Origin: Prochlorococcus marinus str. SB
Lineage (GTDB): Bacteria; Cyanobacteriota; Cyanobacteriia; PCC-6307; Cyanobiaceae
Length of the DNA stretch: 64,000 bases
Direction: 5' to 3'
NCBI RefSeq assembly: GCF_000760115.1
Contig: NZ_JNAS01000002.1
Coordinates: forward strand, 124,001-188,000
Below the pieces are notes generated by a model, which was not told the DNA's origin, searched no databases, and worked only from the letters and a program-made list of their open reading frames with translations. This document shows, in pieces, positions 28,302-37,325 of the stretch (positions within the stretch are counted from its first letter, which is position 1; each line of letters begins with the position of its first letter). A program made the position numbers and the translations under genes.

Positions 28302-29411
28302 ATGAATACCTATGAGCAAGTTTTAGAAAGAGTAGAACTTGCTTTAGCTAAAGGTGAGTATCATTATTGCATTGAGTTTCTTTTGCCCATAATCGAATCA
28401 TTTCCTTTATCAAGCAAAGAGGGAGTAAATTTAAGAACAATCTTAATTACTGCTCTTTGTGGTATCAATAAAAAGGAGGAGGCTAAAAGTTTTTGTAAAG
28501 AACTCCTTAAATCTTACGATAATAAGACGAGAGAAAATGCAAAATATTTGATGGAAGTTATAGACTCTCCTGACATTAAAAAGCCAGAAAATTGGAACGT
28601 ACAGTTTGAAAGCGACCTATCACTCAATAAAAAATCTCTTAACTCACTGCACAAAAAAAGAGAAGTATTAAAGAAAAAAAAATTTATTAATGTAACTGAG
28701 ACACCAACTGGTGAAACAAAACCCTTTCAGAAAGGCTTTTCACTGATCATTTTTTTTATATTATTATTATTAATCCCACTATTAAGTGGCTGCGTTAAAA
28801 TTGAAGACACCCTTGATCTTAGTGAACTTGATTCAATAACCAATAATTTAGTTATAGAGAGTAAATATATAAATAAATTACCTTGGCAATTAAAATTTGA
28901 AGAGAAGATGAAAGATTTTTTCCCTGACGAAGAAATTGAACAAGACGAATCAACCTTTTCTTTAAAACATAAAAATCTCAATTTAGAAGATACTAAGCAA
29001 GTTCTTAAAATCACCCAAAATACAGCTGGAGAGTTGGCGGGAGGATCTACAAATATAGAAATTAATACTACTCAAAAAAACTTCATTTTTTTTAAAAAAT
29101 ACTTTTACAGGTTTGAATTGGATTTAAATTCTATTCAGGGTATTGATAATTTAGAACTTATTTTCAAGATTATTCACCCTAATAAAGCTACCCTTACTTA
29201 TCAAAATAATTCAAATTTAGAAATCACAAAAAATCAAATAATTTGGAATTTAAATCAAGGGCAGATAAATAGTCTTGAATTTTCTTTTTGGAGCCTCAAC
29301 AAACTTTTGATTGGGATATCCACTATTTTAATAATTATCGTATTGGCTTATTTATTAAGATTCTATAGATTTAAATTAGGTACAGATTTACCTCAACTTC
29401 CATCAAAGTGA
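28302..29411 (+). CDS. TPR-like domain fused to a DUF3153 membrane lipoprotein-like domain
   Basis: A 369-residue protein in two parts. Residues 1 to ~95 are helical and resemble tetratricopeptide repeats (YEQVLERVELALAKGEYHYCIEFLLPII, then TLRTILITALCG). After a polar linker a hydrophobic stretch ending LIPLLSGCVKIEDTLDL begins the DUF3153 region, which ends in a second membrane helix (LLIGISTILIIIVLAYLLRF). The GC pair reads like a lipobox, but it is ~165 residues from the start, so lipid processing would need an internal signal. The TPR part would face the cytoplasm. Function unknown; it directly abuts priA. Confidence 0.7.
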   Translation: MNTYEQVLERVELALAKGEYHYCIEFLLPIIESFPLSSKEGVNLRTILITALCGINKKEEAKSFCKELLKSYDNKTRENAKYLMEVIDSPDIKKPENWNVQFESDLSLNKKSLNSLHKKREVLKKKKFINVTETPTGETKPFQKGFSLIIFFILLLLIPLLSGCVKIEDTLDLSELDSITNNLVIESKYINKLPWQLKFEEKMKDFFPDEEIEQDESTFSLKHKNLNLEDTKQVLKITQNTAGELAGGSTNIEINTTQKNFIFFKKYFYRFELDLNSIQGIDNLELIFKIIHPNKATLTYQNNSNLEITKNQIIWNLNQGQINSLEFSFWSLNKLLIGISTILIIIVLAYLLRFYRFKLGTDLPQLPSK

Positions 29412-31688
29412 TTACAACTCTGCTGGATTAACATCAATTGTTAAAAAAACGTTTTTTGGAATAAGTTCATATAATATTGATCTATCAGGTAAAGGTATAT
29501 TTGTTCCTTCAGGACCATGCATTAGTATCTGCCATCGAAATTTTTTACCGACTTTAGCAATTAAACTAGGAGCCGGACCTATTAATTTCCAGTTCTTTTT
29601 CTCACAAAAATTGAGTAGATATGTTGCTAATTTTATTGCAACTGACTCAGTTAATTCACAATTTTCTCCTGATAATTTAAGAAGGCAAATCGTGCAAAAT
29701 GGAAATAAGTTAGCATCTTTTCTCAATCTCGAGTTTTCAATTAAGAATCTTTCATAATCTCTTTTCTGAAGATACGAAATTACCGGGTGGTTAGGTTTAT
29801 ATGTTTGAAAAATTACCTTTCCTTTTTTTTGAGACCTGCCTGCCCTGCCAGCTAGTTGCAAAAACAATTGTAATGATTTTTCTTCTGCCGAAATATCTGG
29901 GCGATGAAGCAACCCATCTGCTGCAATAACTACTGAAAGAGTAACATTTGGGATATCAATCCCTTTTGCCAACATTTGAGTTCCTACAAGAATTTCAGCA
30001 TCACCTTTAGAAAACTTTGAAAGAATATCTCTATGACCATCCTTTCCTGAGGTTGTATCTCTATCAAAGCGAAGTACTCTTAAGTCAGGAAATTCTTCAT
30101 TTAAAAACTCTATTACCCTTTGTGTACCTATTCCAAAAGGTTTAAAAGCAGTTGAATGACAATCTGGGCAACTATTAATAAATCTCGATTTATGATCACA
30201 CCAATGACAATTTAACCATTTTTTTCCCTGTGAACTGAGATGTACTGATAAAGGAACGTCACAGTTAGGGCAATTTATTAAATATCCGCAATTTCTACAA
30301 CTTAAAAACCCACTATGGCCCCTCCTTGGGATCAAAATTATTGCCTGCTCTTTTTTTAAGCGTAGTTGAGGGATCAATTGTAATAATTCATTGGAAAAAA
30401 TTTTCATATTTCCCTTCTTGAACTCATCTCGCATATCAATAATTCTTATTTCAGGAATCTCATTACTAGATATCCTTTGAATCATTCTTACCAATTTAAA
30501 ATCCTTTTCAAGAATACACTTTTTCCAAGTCTTCATTGATGGGGTTGCACTTCCTAAAATTAACTTTGCAGAATTCCTTTTTACTATTTCAATAGCAATG
30601 TCTCTTGCGTCGTAACAAGGCATTGGACTATCTTGTTTATAAGAAACGTCATGTTCTTCATCCATGATTATTAATCCAAGATTTTTCATTGGAAGGAAAA
30701 CTGCGGACCTTGTTCCTATTACTATTAAAGGCTCATTAGCATTAATAATTTTCTTCCAAACTATAGTTCTATGATTGGGAGAACAGTTACTATGATATTC
30801 GTAAACGACATTATTAAATCGCCGACTAAACCTATCAATAAGTTGAGGAATTAGTCCAATTTCTGGGGCTAGTATCAAACAACTTTTTTTCTTAAGAAAT
30901 AGATCTTCAGCAATTCGCATATAAACTTCTGTTTTACCTGAACCGGTTTCGCCCCATAGAAGTAAAACATCTCCCGGTTTCATTGTTTGAAATTCTTGAA
31001 ATGCAATTTTTTGCTCATTTGTAAGATTTAGTTTTTTCGTTGCAATTTGATCATTTAAAAAAGAATTTAATTTAGTATTTATATTTTTTTTTCTTTTAGA
31101 TTTAACAAGGTATTTTTTACTGACCATTGAGTTAATTAGAGTGTAGTTAAAACCAGACTTTATTAATTCACTTTGCCAATTACCTTTTTCAGGCAAAGTA
31201 TTAATTAAAAAAAATTCCTTTTTATTTAATACATTTTTCTTAATATCAAATTCTTTTTTAGTTTCAATCCATATTTGATCTTTTGAACCTTTGGGAAAAT
31301 TCTTATATTTACCAATCCAACCAGGAGGAAATGCAGTTTTAAACATTCTTAAATTACTAACCATATAAAAAGAGGCTAGGGACTCTATCCATTCTCTCCA
31401 AGAGTCATCAATTATATTTTTTTGCAAAATACTTTCAACAAAAGAATATCTTATGCTTTTTAATCCAGTAATATTTGTTTCATCATTATTGATTGTCGAA
31501 AAGTTTTTTTGGGAGATCACCAACCCATTTAATAATCTCCCTCTTAGTCTCACACTTACAATATCTCCAACTTCTGCCCCAAGATTATTTCCATCTAAAT
31601 AGTAAAAGCTTTCGTTACTACTACCAATATCAAGCAAAATTTCCAATTTGTAGGAGATATTTAATAACTGATTACTTGCCGGCTTCAA
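29412..31688 (-). CDS. priA: Primosomal replication helicase PriA
   Basis: A 758-residue superfamily 2 helicase that reloads the replisome at stalled forks. The N-terminal DNA-binding part is followed by Walker A WGETGSGKTEVYM and the DEEH box (LGLIIMDEEHD). Eight zinc-binding Cys lie in CRNCGYLINCPNCDVPLSV, HWCDHK and CPDCHS, and the C-terminal helicase motifs include GTQMLAKGIDIPNVTLSVV. The start is TTG at 31688; upstream a short open frame ends in TTGA overlapping this start. It directly abuts the DUF3153 gene at the 3' end, with no bases between. Confidence 0.95.
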   Translation of the reverse strand: MKPASNQLLNISYKLEILLDIGSSNESFYYLDGNNLGAEVGDIVSVRLRGRLLNGLVISQKNFSTINNDETNITGLKSIRYSFVESILQKNIIDDSWREWIESLASFYMVSNLRMFKTAFPPGWIGKYKNFPKGSKDQIWIETKKEFDIKKNVLNKKEFFLINTLPEKGNWQSELIKSGFNYTLINSMVSKKYLVKSKRKKNINTKLNSFLNDQIATKKLNLTNEQKIAFQEFQTMKPGDVLLLWGETGSGKTEVYMRIAEDLFLKKKSCLILAPEIGLIPQLIDRFSRRFNNVVYEYHSNCSPNHRTIVWKKIINANEPLIVIGTRSAVFLPMKNLGLIIMDEEHDVSYKQDSPMPCYDARDIAIEIVKRNSAKLILGSATPSMKTWKKCILEKDFKLVRMIQRISSNEIPEIRIIDMRDEFKKGNMKIFSNELLQLIPQLRLKKEQAIILIPRRGHSGFLSCRNCGYLINCPNCDVPLSVHLSSQGKKWLNCHWCDHKSRFINSCPDCHSTAFKPFGIGTQRVIEFLNEEFPDLRVLRFDRDTTSGKDGHRDILSKFSKGDAEILVGTQMLAKGIDIPNVTLSVVIAADGLLHRPDISAEEKSLQLFLQLAGRAGRSQKKGKVIFQTYKPNHPVISYLQKRDYERFLIENSRLRKDANLFPFCTICLLKLSGENCELTESVAIKLATYLLNFCEKKNWKLIGPAPSLIAKVGKKFRWQILMHGPEGTNIPLPDRSILYELIPKNVFLTIDVNPAEL

Positions 31689-32012
31689 AACTTTTTCTTA
31701 ATATTAGATTGTTGAACATTCCACAAAGTGTTTTTTGCACATTGTAAGTATCCTGCTCTTAAGGGAGACATGAAGCTTTGATTATTGATTGAAAATTCAA
31801 AAAATGATCTGCCTGTCTGAGAAATCCCAAGACTTTTTACTTTAGGTAATCTATAGCACTATTTAAATTTTTCAACAATTTAGAAAACTTTTCTATTTTT
31901 CATTTTGTGAAAATGTTTTTTAAACATTAAGGGTGACTTTTACTACTAAATGTTCAAATTAGCCCTAAATAAAATTTTATCTAGTTAAATTCACCGTAGA
32001 AAGGAGTCAATT
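31689..32012. other. Gene-poor interval between divergent priA and rpoD with a possible small leftward reading frame
   Basis: This 324-base interval has no confident gene. On the minus strand a frame stays open from 31858 to a TGA at 31685-31687; the only ATG in it, at 31771, would give 28 residues beginning MSPLRAGYLQCAKN. Its TGA overlaps the priA TTG start by four bases, the same coupling seen elsewhere in the window. Upstream of that ATG the frame continues open for 29 codons with no usable start. The right part (31860-32012) is A+T rich and should contain the rpoD promoter; I could not assign one with confidence. Confidence 0.4.
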
Positions 32013-33194
32013 ATGTGTCCAGTCGCAGCAGAATCAAAAAATTCCAAGTCTAGTTCAAAAAAAAAGATCAATAAAAAAATTAATCCAAATTTAGAAACAA
32101 TAGTTGAAGAAGATAGTATTAAAAGTAGTCAAAATTCACAGATATCTTCCGAGTTAAACGAAAGCAGTATTGAAAATAATAATGAATTTAGTGATTCTGA
32201 AGAAGAAGATAAAGGGCTTGGGAATATAAAGCTTGGCCCAAAAGGTATCTACACTGAAGATTCAATAAGAGTTTATCTCCAAGAAATTGGAAGAATTAGA
32301 CTTTTAAGACCTGATGAAGAAATTGAACTTGCAAGAAAAATTGCTGACTTACTCCAATTAGAAGAATTAGCAACTCAATATGAGTCAGAAAAAGGACATT
32401 TCCCATCAGTAAGAGAATGGGCCGAGTTAATAGATATGCCTCTTCCCAAATTTAGGAGAAGACTTCTTTTAGGTAGGAGAGCTAAAGAAAAAATGGTTCA
32501 ATCAAATTTAAGATTAGTTGTTTCCATTGCAAAAAAATATATGAATAGAGGTTTATCATTTCAAGATTTAATCCAAGAAGGAAGTTTAGGTCTAATTAGG
32601 GCCGCGGAAAAATTTGACCATGAAAAAGGTTATAAGTTCTCTACATACGCGACTTGGTGGATTCGCCAAGCCATTACAAGAGCAATTGCAGATCAAAGTA
32701 GGACTATTAGATTGCCAGTTCACTTATACGAGACAATATCCAGAATTAAAAAAACCACAAAAGTTCTTAGCCAAGAATTTGGCAGGAAACCTAGTGAAGA
32801 AGAAATCGCTGAAAGCATGGAAATGACAATTGAAAAATTGAGATTTATAGCTAAAAGTGCTCAACTTCCAATTTCTTTAGAAACTCCAATAGGGAAAGAA
32901 GAAGACTCCAGACTCGGAGACTTTATAGAGGCTGATATAGAAAATCCTGAGCAAGATGTTTCTAAAACATTATTAAGAGAAGATTTGGAAGGCGTATTAG
33001 CCACTCTAAGTCCAAGAGAAAGAGATGTTCTCAGATTGAGATATGGGATTGATGATGGAAGAATGAAAACTCTTGAAGAAATTGGCCAGATTTTTGATGT
33101 TACGAGAGAAAGAATTAGACAAATAGAGGCAAAAGCCCTAAGAAAACTTAGACATCCAAATCGAAACGGGGTTTTAAAAGAATATATAAAATAA
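32013..33194 (+). CDS. rpoD: Principal RNA polymerase sigma factor (RpoD/SigA type)
   Basis: A 393-residue group 1 sigma-70 factor. Region 1.2 starts near residue 86 ([20 protein letters not shown]). Region 2 holds the core-binding and -10 recognition parts ([20 protein letters not shown], then [20 protein letters not shown]). Region 3 follows, and region 4.2 carries the -35 helix-turn-helix ([21 protein letters not shown]). The N-terminal ~75 residues are acidic and low in complexity. An AAGGAG at 32001-32006 lies seven bases before the ATG, one of the best ribosome sites in the window. It drives housekeeping transcription. Confidence 0.96.
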   Translation: MCPVAAESKNSKSSSKKKINKKINPNLETIVEEDSIKSSQNSQISSELNESSIENNNEFSDSEEEDKGLGNIKLGPKGIYTEDSIRVYLQEIGRIRLLRPDEEIELARKIADLLQLEELATQYESEKGHFPSVREWAELIDMPLPKFRRRLLLGRRAKEKMVQSNLRLVVSIAKKYMNRGLSFQDLIQEGSLGLIRAAEKFDHEKGYKFSTYATWWIRQAITRAIADQSRTIRLPVHLYETISRIKKTTKVLSQEFGRKPSEEEIAESMEMTIEKLRFIAKSAQLPISLETPIGKEEDSRLGDFIEADIENPEQDVSKTLLREDLEGVLATLSPRERDVLRLRYGIDDGRMKTLEEIGQIFDVTRERIRQIEAKALRKLRHPNRNGVLKEYIK

Positions 33195-33290
33195 AAAAAG
33201 TTAAGTATCATTTTCAGCTTTAGAAACTTGCAAAAGAATAGCTTAAAATAAATTCGACTTTATTTTAATTCAAACTCAAAATAATATTTA

Positions 33291-34247
33291 ATGACTAATT
33301 TTAAGCTGAAAATAGCTAGTAGAAGAAGCAAACTAGCAATGGTTCAAACTTTATGGGTTAAAGATCAACTAGAAAGGAATATTCCCAATTTAGAGGTATC
33401 TATAGAAGCTATGGCAACTCAAGGTGACAAAATCCTTGATGTAGCCTTAGCAAAAATAGGCGACAAAGGCTTATTTACAAAAGAACTTGAAGCACAAATG
33501 CTCGTAGGCCATGCAGATATAGCAGTACATTCTCTGAAAGATTTACCAACCAATTTGCCTAATGGCCTTAAATTAGGATGCATCACAAAAAGGGAGGATC
33601 CTGCAGATGCTTTAGTAGTAAGCAAAAAAAATGACTGTTATAAATTAGAAACCTTACCTGAAGGTTCGATTGTGGGAACAAGCTCTCTAAGAAGACTTGC
33701 ACAATTAAGAAATAAGTACCCACATCTTGTTTTCAAAGATATCAGGGGAAATGTTATTACAAGAATTGAAAAATTAGATGCAGGAGAATTTGATTGTATA
33801 ATTCTAGCGGCCGCCGGTCTAAAGAGATTAGGCTTTGAATCAAGAATTCACCAGATTATACCAAGTGAAATTTCTCTACATGCCGTTGGCCAAGGAGCTC
33901 TAGGCATTGAATGTAAATCTGATGATAAAAAAGTTTTAGAAATTATAAATGTCTTAGAAGATAAACCAACTAGTCAAAGATGTCTGGCAGAGAGGGCTTT
34001 TTTAAGAGAACTTGAAGGTGGATGCCAAGTCCCAATAGGTGTTAATAGTAATATTCACAATGGTCAACTTTACCTTACTGGAATGGTAGCCTCTCTTGAT
34101 GGGGAAAGGCTTATAAAAGATCAAGTTATTGGCAATATTAATGACCCTGAACTGGTAGGCATAGAACTAGCAAAGAGACTAAAGCTCCAAGGTGCCGACA
34201 AAATACTCAGCGAAATATTTGAGGAATTTAGGGAAAACAAAAATTAG
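33291..34247 (+). CDS. hemC: Porphobilinogen deaminase (hydroxymethylbilane synthase)
   Basis: A 318-residue enzyme that joins four porphobilinogens into hydroxymethylbilane, a common precursor of heme, chlorophyll and cobalamin. The N-terminal [13 protein letters not shown], the VHSLKDLPT block, [11 protein letters not shown] with catalytic Arg residues, and the dipyrromethane-cofactor Cys in [12 protein letters not shown] (near residue 245) are all visible. The gene stands 96 bases after rpoD and ends against the convergent pyrophosphatase gene without a gap. A hairpin spans that junction. Confidence 0.97.
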   Translation: MTNFKLKIASRRSKLAMVQTLWVKDQLERNIPNLEVSIEAMATQGDKILDVALAKIGDKGLFTKELEAQMLVGHADIAVHSLKDLPTNLPNGLKLGCITKREDPADALVVSKKNDCYKLETLPEGSIVGTSSLRRLAQLRNKYPHLVFKDIRGNVITRIEKLDAGEFDCIILAAAGLKRLGFESRIHQIIPSEISLHAVGQGALGIECKSDDKKVLEIINVLEDKPTSQRCLAERAFLRELEGGCQVPIGVNSNIHNGQLYLTGMVASLDGERLIKDQVIGNINDPELVGIELAKRLKLQGADKILSEIFEEFRENKN

Positions 34248-34262
34248 TTAATTTACTAATTT
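34241..34262 (-). terminator. Hairpin at the hemC/pyrophosphatase junction, terminator for the leftward gene
   Basis: AAATTAGT (34241-34248) and ACTAATTT (34255-34262) form an eight-base stem with a six-base loop, covering both stop codons. Reading leftward the hairpin runs into a T-rich tract (TTTTTGTTTT), the usual layout for an intrinsic terminator of the leftward pyrophosphatase gene. Reading rightward the T tract is weaker. The stem is mostly A-T, so its strength is uncertain. Confidence 0.5.
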
Positions 34263-34835
34263 AGGATCAATTTCTTTTTTGTATCTCTCTTCACAATCTT
34301 TAATCACTTTAACAGCTTCTTCTATCCCAAAAAAACCATTTACAGTACATGTTCTAGGTTTTTTTAGATCTTTGTAGTGCTCCCAATAATACTTTGTTTC
34401 TTTTAACCAATGCTCTCCAAGGTCTTCATAACTTGAGATATGATCCATTCTTTTATCATCTGCGAGAACAGCTATTACCTTATCATCGACCTCTCCACCA
34501 TCATCAAATTTCATCACCCCAATAATCCTTGCCTCCACAATAGAACCAGGTATCAATGGCTCAGTTACACTAACAATTTCCACATCAAGTGGATCTCCAT
34601 CTTCATCCCATGTCCTTGGAATACATCCATAAGCGAAGGGATACGCAAGTGATGAATAACCCACCCTATCAAGTTTAAGATGGCCCGTTTCTGTAATTAA
34701 TTCATATTTATTTATGGTATTAGAGTTCAATTCAACAATAGTGTTTATTATTGTATTTGAGCTATCAGTGAAAGCATTTAGTATATGCAATAAATTTGGA
34801 GTGACCCTGCTTGGGGGCTGATTTAGATTTGCCAT
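34248..34835 (-). CDS. ppa: Inorganic pyrophosphatase (intact family I)
   Basis: A 195-residue family I pyrophosphatase hydrolysing pyrophosphate to phosphate and so pulling biosynthetic reactions forward. Nearly the whole E. coli active-site set is present: VELNSNTINKYEL (Glu, Lys, Glu), LDRVGYSS (Arg), YPFAYGCIP (two Tyr), DEDGDPLDVE (three Asp), FDDGGEVDDK (two Asp, Lys) and EHYKDL (Tyr, Lys). A GTG at 34871 would add 12 residues; I choose the ATG at 34835, which begins MANLNQPPSRVTP. It is likely the working housekeeping enzyme, in contrast to the altered paralog at 18952-19506. Confidence 0.93.
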   Translation of the reverse strand: MANLNQPPSRVTPNLLHILNAFTDSSNTIINTIVELNSNTINKYELITETGHLKLDRVGYSSLAYPFAYGCIPRTWDEDGDPLDVEIVSVTEPLIPGSIVEARIIGVMKFDDGGEVDDKVIAVLADDKRMDHISSYEDLGEHWLKETKYYWEHYKDLKKPRTCTVNGFFGIEEAVKVIKDCEERYKKEIDPKLVN

Positions 34836-34898
34836 CAAGAAATTATTTTTGTTTATCTTACATCCCCACACCTAACCAAATTCTTTAAAAGTAATGTT

Positions 34899-36404
34899 TC
34901 AGCAAAAATCATTTATTTTAGACCTTAAATGATTAATAAAATAGTTTGGCGATAGTTCTTCATTAGTTACAGCTCTTACCAACTCCATACAATTAACTGA
35001 TCTACCATATTTATGTATATTATTTTTTAACCAAAAAATGATCTTTTGATATTCAGCATTCTCAATTAAGTTGTCAATCAAACCTATGTCTCTTTCCATT
35101 TGAGAAGATATTTGCGCACTTATAACATGTCCTAACAAGTATGAGGGGAAATATCCAAACGCCCCTTCACTCCAATGAACATCTTGAAGACAACCTTCTG
35201 AATCATTAGATGGTTTAATTCCTAGGAGTTCATCATATCTTTTATTCCATTCTGTTGGAATATCTTCAGCAGGTAAACCTCTTTCAATTAAATCTATTTC
35301 AAGTTCGGTTCTTATTAATATGTGTAAGCCATAAGTCAATTCATCCGCTTCAACCCTATTTAAGCCTGCTTCCAAATGATTAATAGATTTCCATAGTTGT
35401 AAATAATTATTAAAAGAACATCCAGCCGAAACAAATTTTTTAAAAAATCTTTTTGAAAAAGATTTGGATTTAACTATTCTATTTTCCCAAAATAAAGATT
35501 GACTTTCATGAATACCCATAGAGGTTGCTTGACCTAAAGGCCAAGCAAACCATTGATGACTTTGAGATGGCAAACCCTGCTCATAAATAGAATGCCCCCA
35601 CTCATGTGCAGTTGCTAAAAAACTTGATAATGGTTCACCTTCAACAATTCTTGTAGTGATCCTAAAATCATTTGGCCCTAATGTTATAGAGAAAGGATGG
35701 GGAGATTGTCCAACAACCACGAGATCTCTATCTCTTCCAAACTCGTCAAGTAATTTAGAACATAAATTTTTTTGAGATTCTGGACTTAAATCCCAATGAT
35801 TTTTTTGGGACTTTTTAATTTCTCTAATCAAGCCTGGGATGGTTTCTTTCAAAGGTTGAAAAATTTTATTCAACCATTTCAAATTTAATTCAGGCTCAAA
35901 GGGTTGGGCTAATGTCTCCCAAGGTGAACACTGAATAGATATTTGTTTTGCCTCTTCAATCCGCAATTTAACTAATTCTTCAAAGAAAGGAAGAAAAATT
36001 TTAAAATCTGATTTTTCCTTAGCTTCTTGCCAGCTTTCATACCCTTTAGATTTTGCCTTTGCTAGAGACTCAACTAATTTGGGATCTAAATTTCTTTCTC
36101 TATTAAATTCCTTCAATAAAAGACTAATATTTCTTTCTTTATCTTTTATGAAAAGTTGATTATCGGAATTTCGTTCAATATCTTCTAGTTCATTTTTAGC
36201 AGATTGTATTAAATTACAAAATTCCTCGGAAGAATTTCTTTTATGCAACACTTTTGCAATATAAGTAAGTTGTTCAGACCTCCAAGAAGCACCTTTCTTT
36301 GGCATTCCAGTATTCTGATCCCAATAAAGTGTATTTTGGATTGAACCTAATATTTGTGTTTCTTTAAGGTAAGTACCCAGATTATTCCAATGAGTTTCAG
36401 CCAA
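34899..36404 (-). CDS. M32 family metallocarboxypeptidase (Taq type)
   Basis: A 501-residue zinc carboxypeptidase. The HExxH motif is LATAHEWGHSIYEQGLPSQ (near residue 260), with the third zinc ligand Glu expected in GIHESQSLFWENRI about 28 residues later. The C-terminal YGLHILIRTELEIDLIE block and the GAFGYFPSYLLG segment are also diagnostic. It removes C-terminal residues from peptides in the cytoplasm; no signal peptide is seen. The start is TTG at 36404, giving a normal family length. It is divergent from yjbQ with a 108-base gap. Confidence 0.93.
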   Translation of the reverse strand: MAETHWNNLGTYLKETQILGSIQNTLYWDQNTGMPKKGASWRSEQLTYIAKVLHKRNSSEEFCNLIQSAKNELEDIERNSDNQLFIKDKERNISLLLKEFNRERNLDPKLVESLAKAKSKGYESWQEAKEKSDFKIFLPFFEELVKLRIEEAKQISIQCSPWETLAQPFEPELNLKWLNKIFQPLKETIPGLIREIKKSQKNHWDLSPESQKNLCSKLLDEFGRDRDLVVVGQSPHPFSITLGPNDFRITTRIVEGEPLSSFLATAHEWGHSIYEQGLPSQSHQWFAWPLGQATSMGIHESQSLFWENRIVKSKSFSKRFFKKFVSAGCSFNNYLQLWKSINHLEAGLNRVEADELTYGLHILIRTELEIDLIERGLPAEDIPTEWNKRYDELLGIKPSNDSEGCLQDVHWSEGAFGYFPSYLLGHVISAQISSQMERDIGLIDNLIENAEYQKIIFWLKNNIHKYGRSVNCMELVRAVTNEELSPNYFINHLRSKINDFC

Positions 36405-36512
36405 AGATTTAAATGGAAATTAAATCTATCTTAAGATAAAAATTTTAATGTCTGCAGTAAAAAATTCATCTTTATCCATAATAGGATATTGATTAATTAA
36501 GTTTTAACTTAT

Positions 36513-36968
36513 ATGGAACAAATATTTTCAAAATTAAAATTCGTAACCCACGGCGAGGGTTTTATTGATATCACATATGATTTAAATTTATGTGTTGAAA
36601 AAAATAATTTTCATTCCGGAATTTTAAATTTAACTTCACTTCATACAAGTTGCAGTTTAACTATTAATGAGAACGCAGATCCAAATGTACTGAGGGACCT
36701 AAAAAAGTATATGCAATCGATAGTTCCTTATGATTCCTACTTAACCTTATCAAAAAATAGAGAAGAAATATCCTATAAACATTATCAAGAAGGGGCTGAC
36801 GATATGCCAGCACATATTAAAACATCCCTAACAAACACTTGTTTATCTTTGAGTTTTCAAGACGGGAAAATTATGCTTGGCACATGGCAAGCAGTTTATT
36901 TATGGGAACATCGATTTGATCAAAAGGAAAGAATCATAAATGTACATATAATTGGTGAGAAAAAGTAA
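36513..36968 (+). CDS. yjbQ: YjbQ family protein (UPF0047)
   Basis: A 151-residue protein of the YjbQ/UPF0047 family. Typical blocks are the LTSLHTSCSLTINENADPNVLRDL segment near residue 45, DDMPAHIKTSLTNTCLSLSF, and LGTWQAVYLWEHR near the C-terminus. Conserved His and Glu residues are thought to bind metal. E. coli YjbQ has a weak side thiamine-phosphate synthase activity, but the natural role is not settled. It starts a rightward run with the pterin dehydratase and CobW genes (37- and 29-base gaps), suggesting one transcript. Confidence 0.88.
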   Translation: MEQIFSKLKFVTHGEGFIDITYDLNLCVEKNNFHSGILNLTSLHTSCSLTINENADPNVLRDLKKYMQSIVPYDSYLTLSKNREEISYKHYQEGADDMPAHIKTSLTNTCLSLSFQDGKIMLGTWQAVYLWEHRFDQKERIINVHIIGEKK

Positions 36969-37005
36969 GATATTTATAATGTAGTAAGTCAGATTTCTTA
37001 CTTTA

Positions 37006-37296
37006 ATGGAACCCTACATTTTGCAAGATGAAGAATTGAATGAATTAGTTATCAAAATACCTGGCTGGGAAATTAAATCTAAACAAATCCAAAGAGAATT
37101 TAACTTCGCTAATTTTGTTGAAGCCTTTGCTTTTATGACTAAGGTTGCTTTAATCTGTGAAAAATATAATCATCATCCTTACTGGGAAAATGTTTATGCA
37201 AAAGTAATAATAAAATTAAATACACATGATCTAGGAGGTATTACGAATCTGGATCAAACATTAGCTTCGGAAATCAACAAAATTTTCGATCAATAA
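37006..37296 (+). CDS. Pterin-4a-carbinolamine dehydratase
   Basis: A 96-residue protein with the PCD/DCoH signature: FNFANFVEAFAFMTKVALICEKYNHHPYWENVYAKV and the end HDLGGITNLDQTLA. The His-His-Pro and the later His are the active-site residues. In bacteria these enzymes recycle pterin cofactors or take part in molybdopterin chemistry. Similar genes next to COG0523 GTPases have been discussed as zinc-starvation backups of folate enzymes, which would fit the CobW gene 29 bases downstream, but this is inference. Confidence 0.9.
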   Translation: MEPYILQDEELNELVIKIPGWEIKSKQIQREFNFANFVEAFAFMTKVALICEKYNHHPYWENVYAKVIIKLNTHDLGGITNLDQTLASEINKIFDQ

Positions 37297-37325
37297 AAAT
37301 ATAAACTTGTTTTCAAATTTTCAAA

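Noticed and set aside
31493-31747. Rightward 84-residue frame over the start of priA
   Set aside because: It is antisense to the priA N-terminus and no family features are seen; no ribosome site precedes it.
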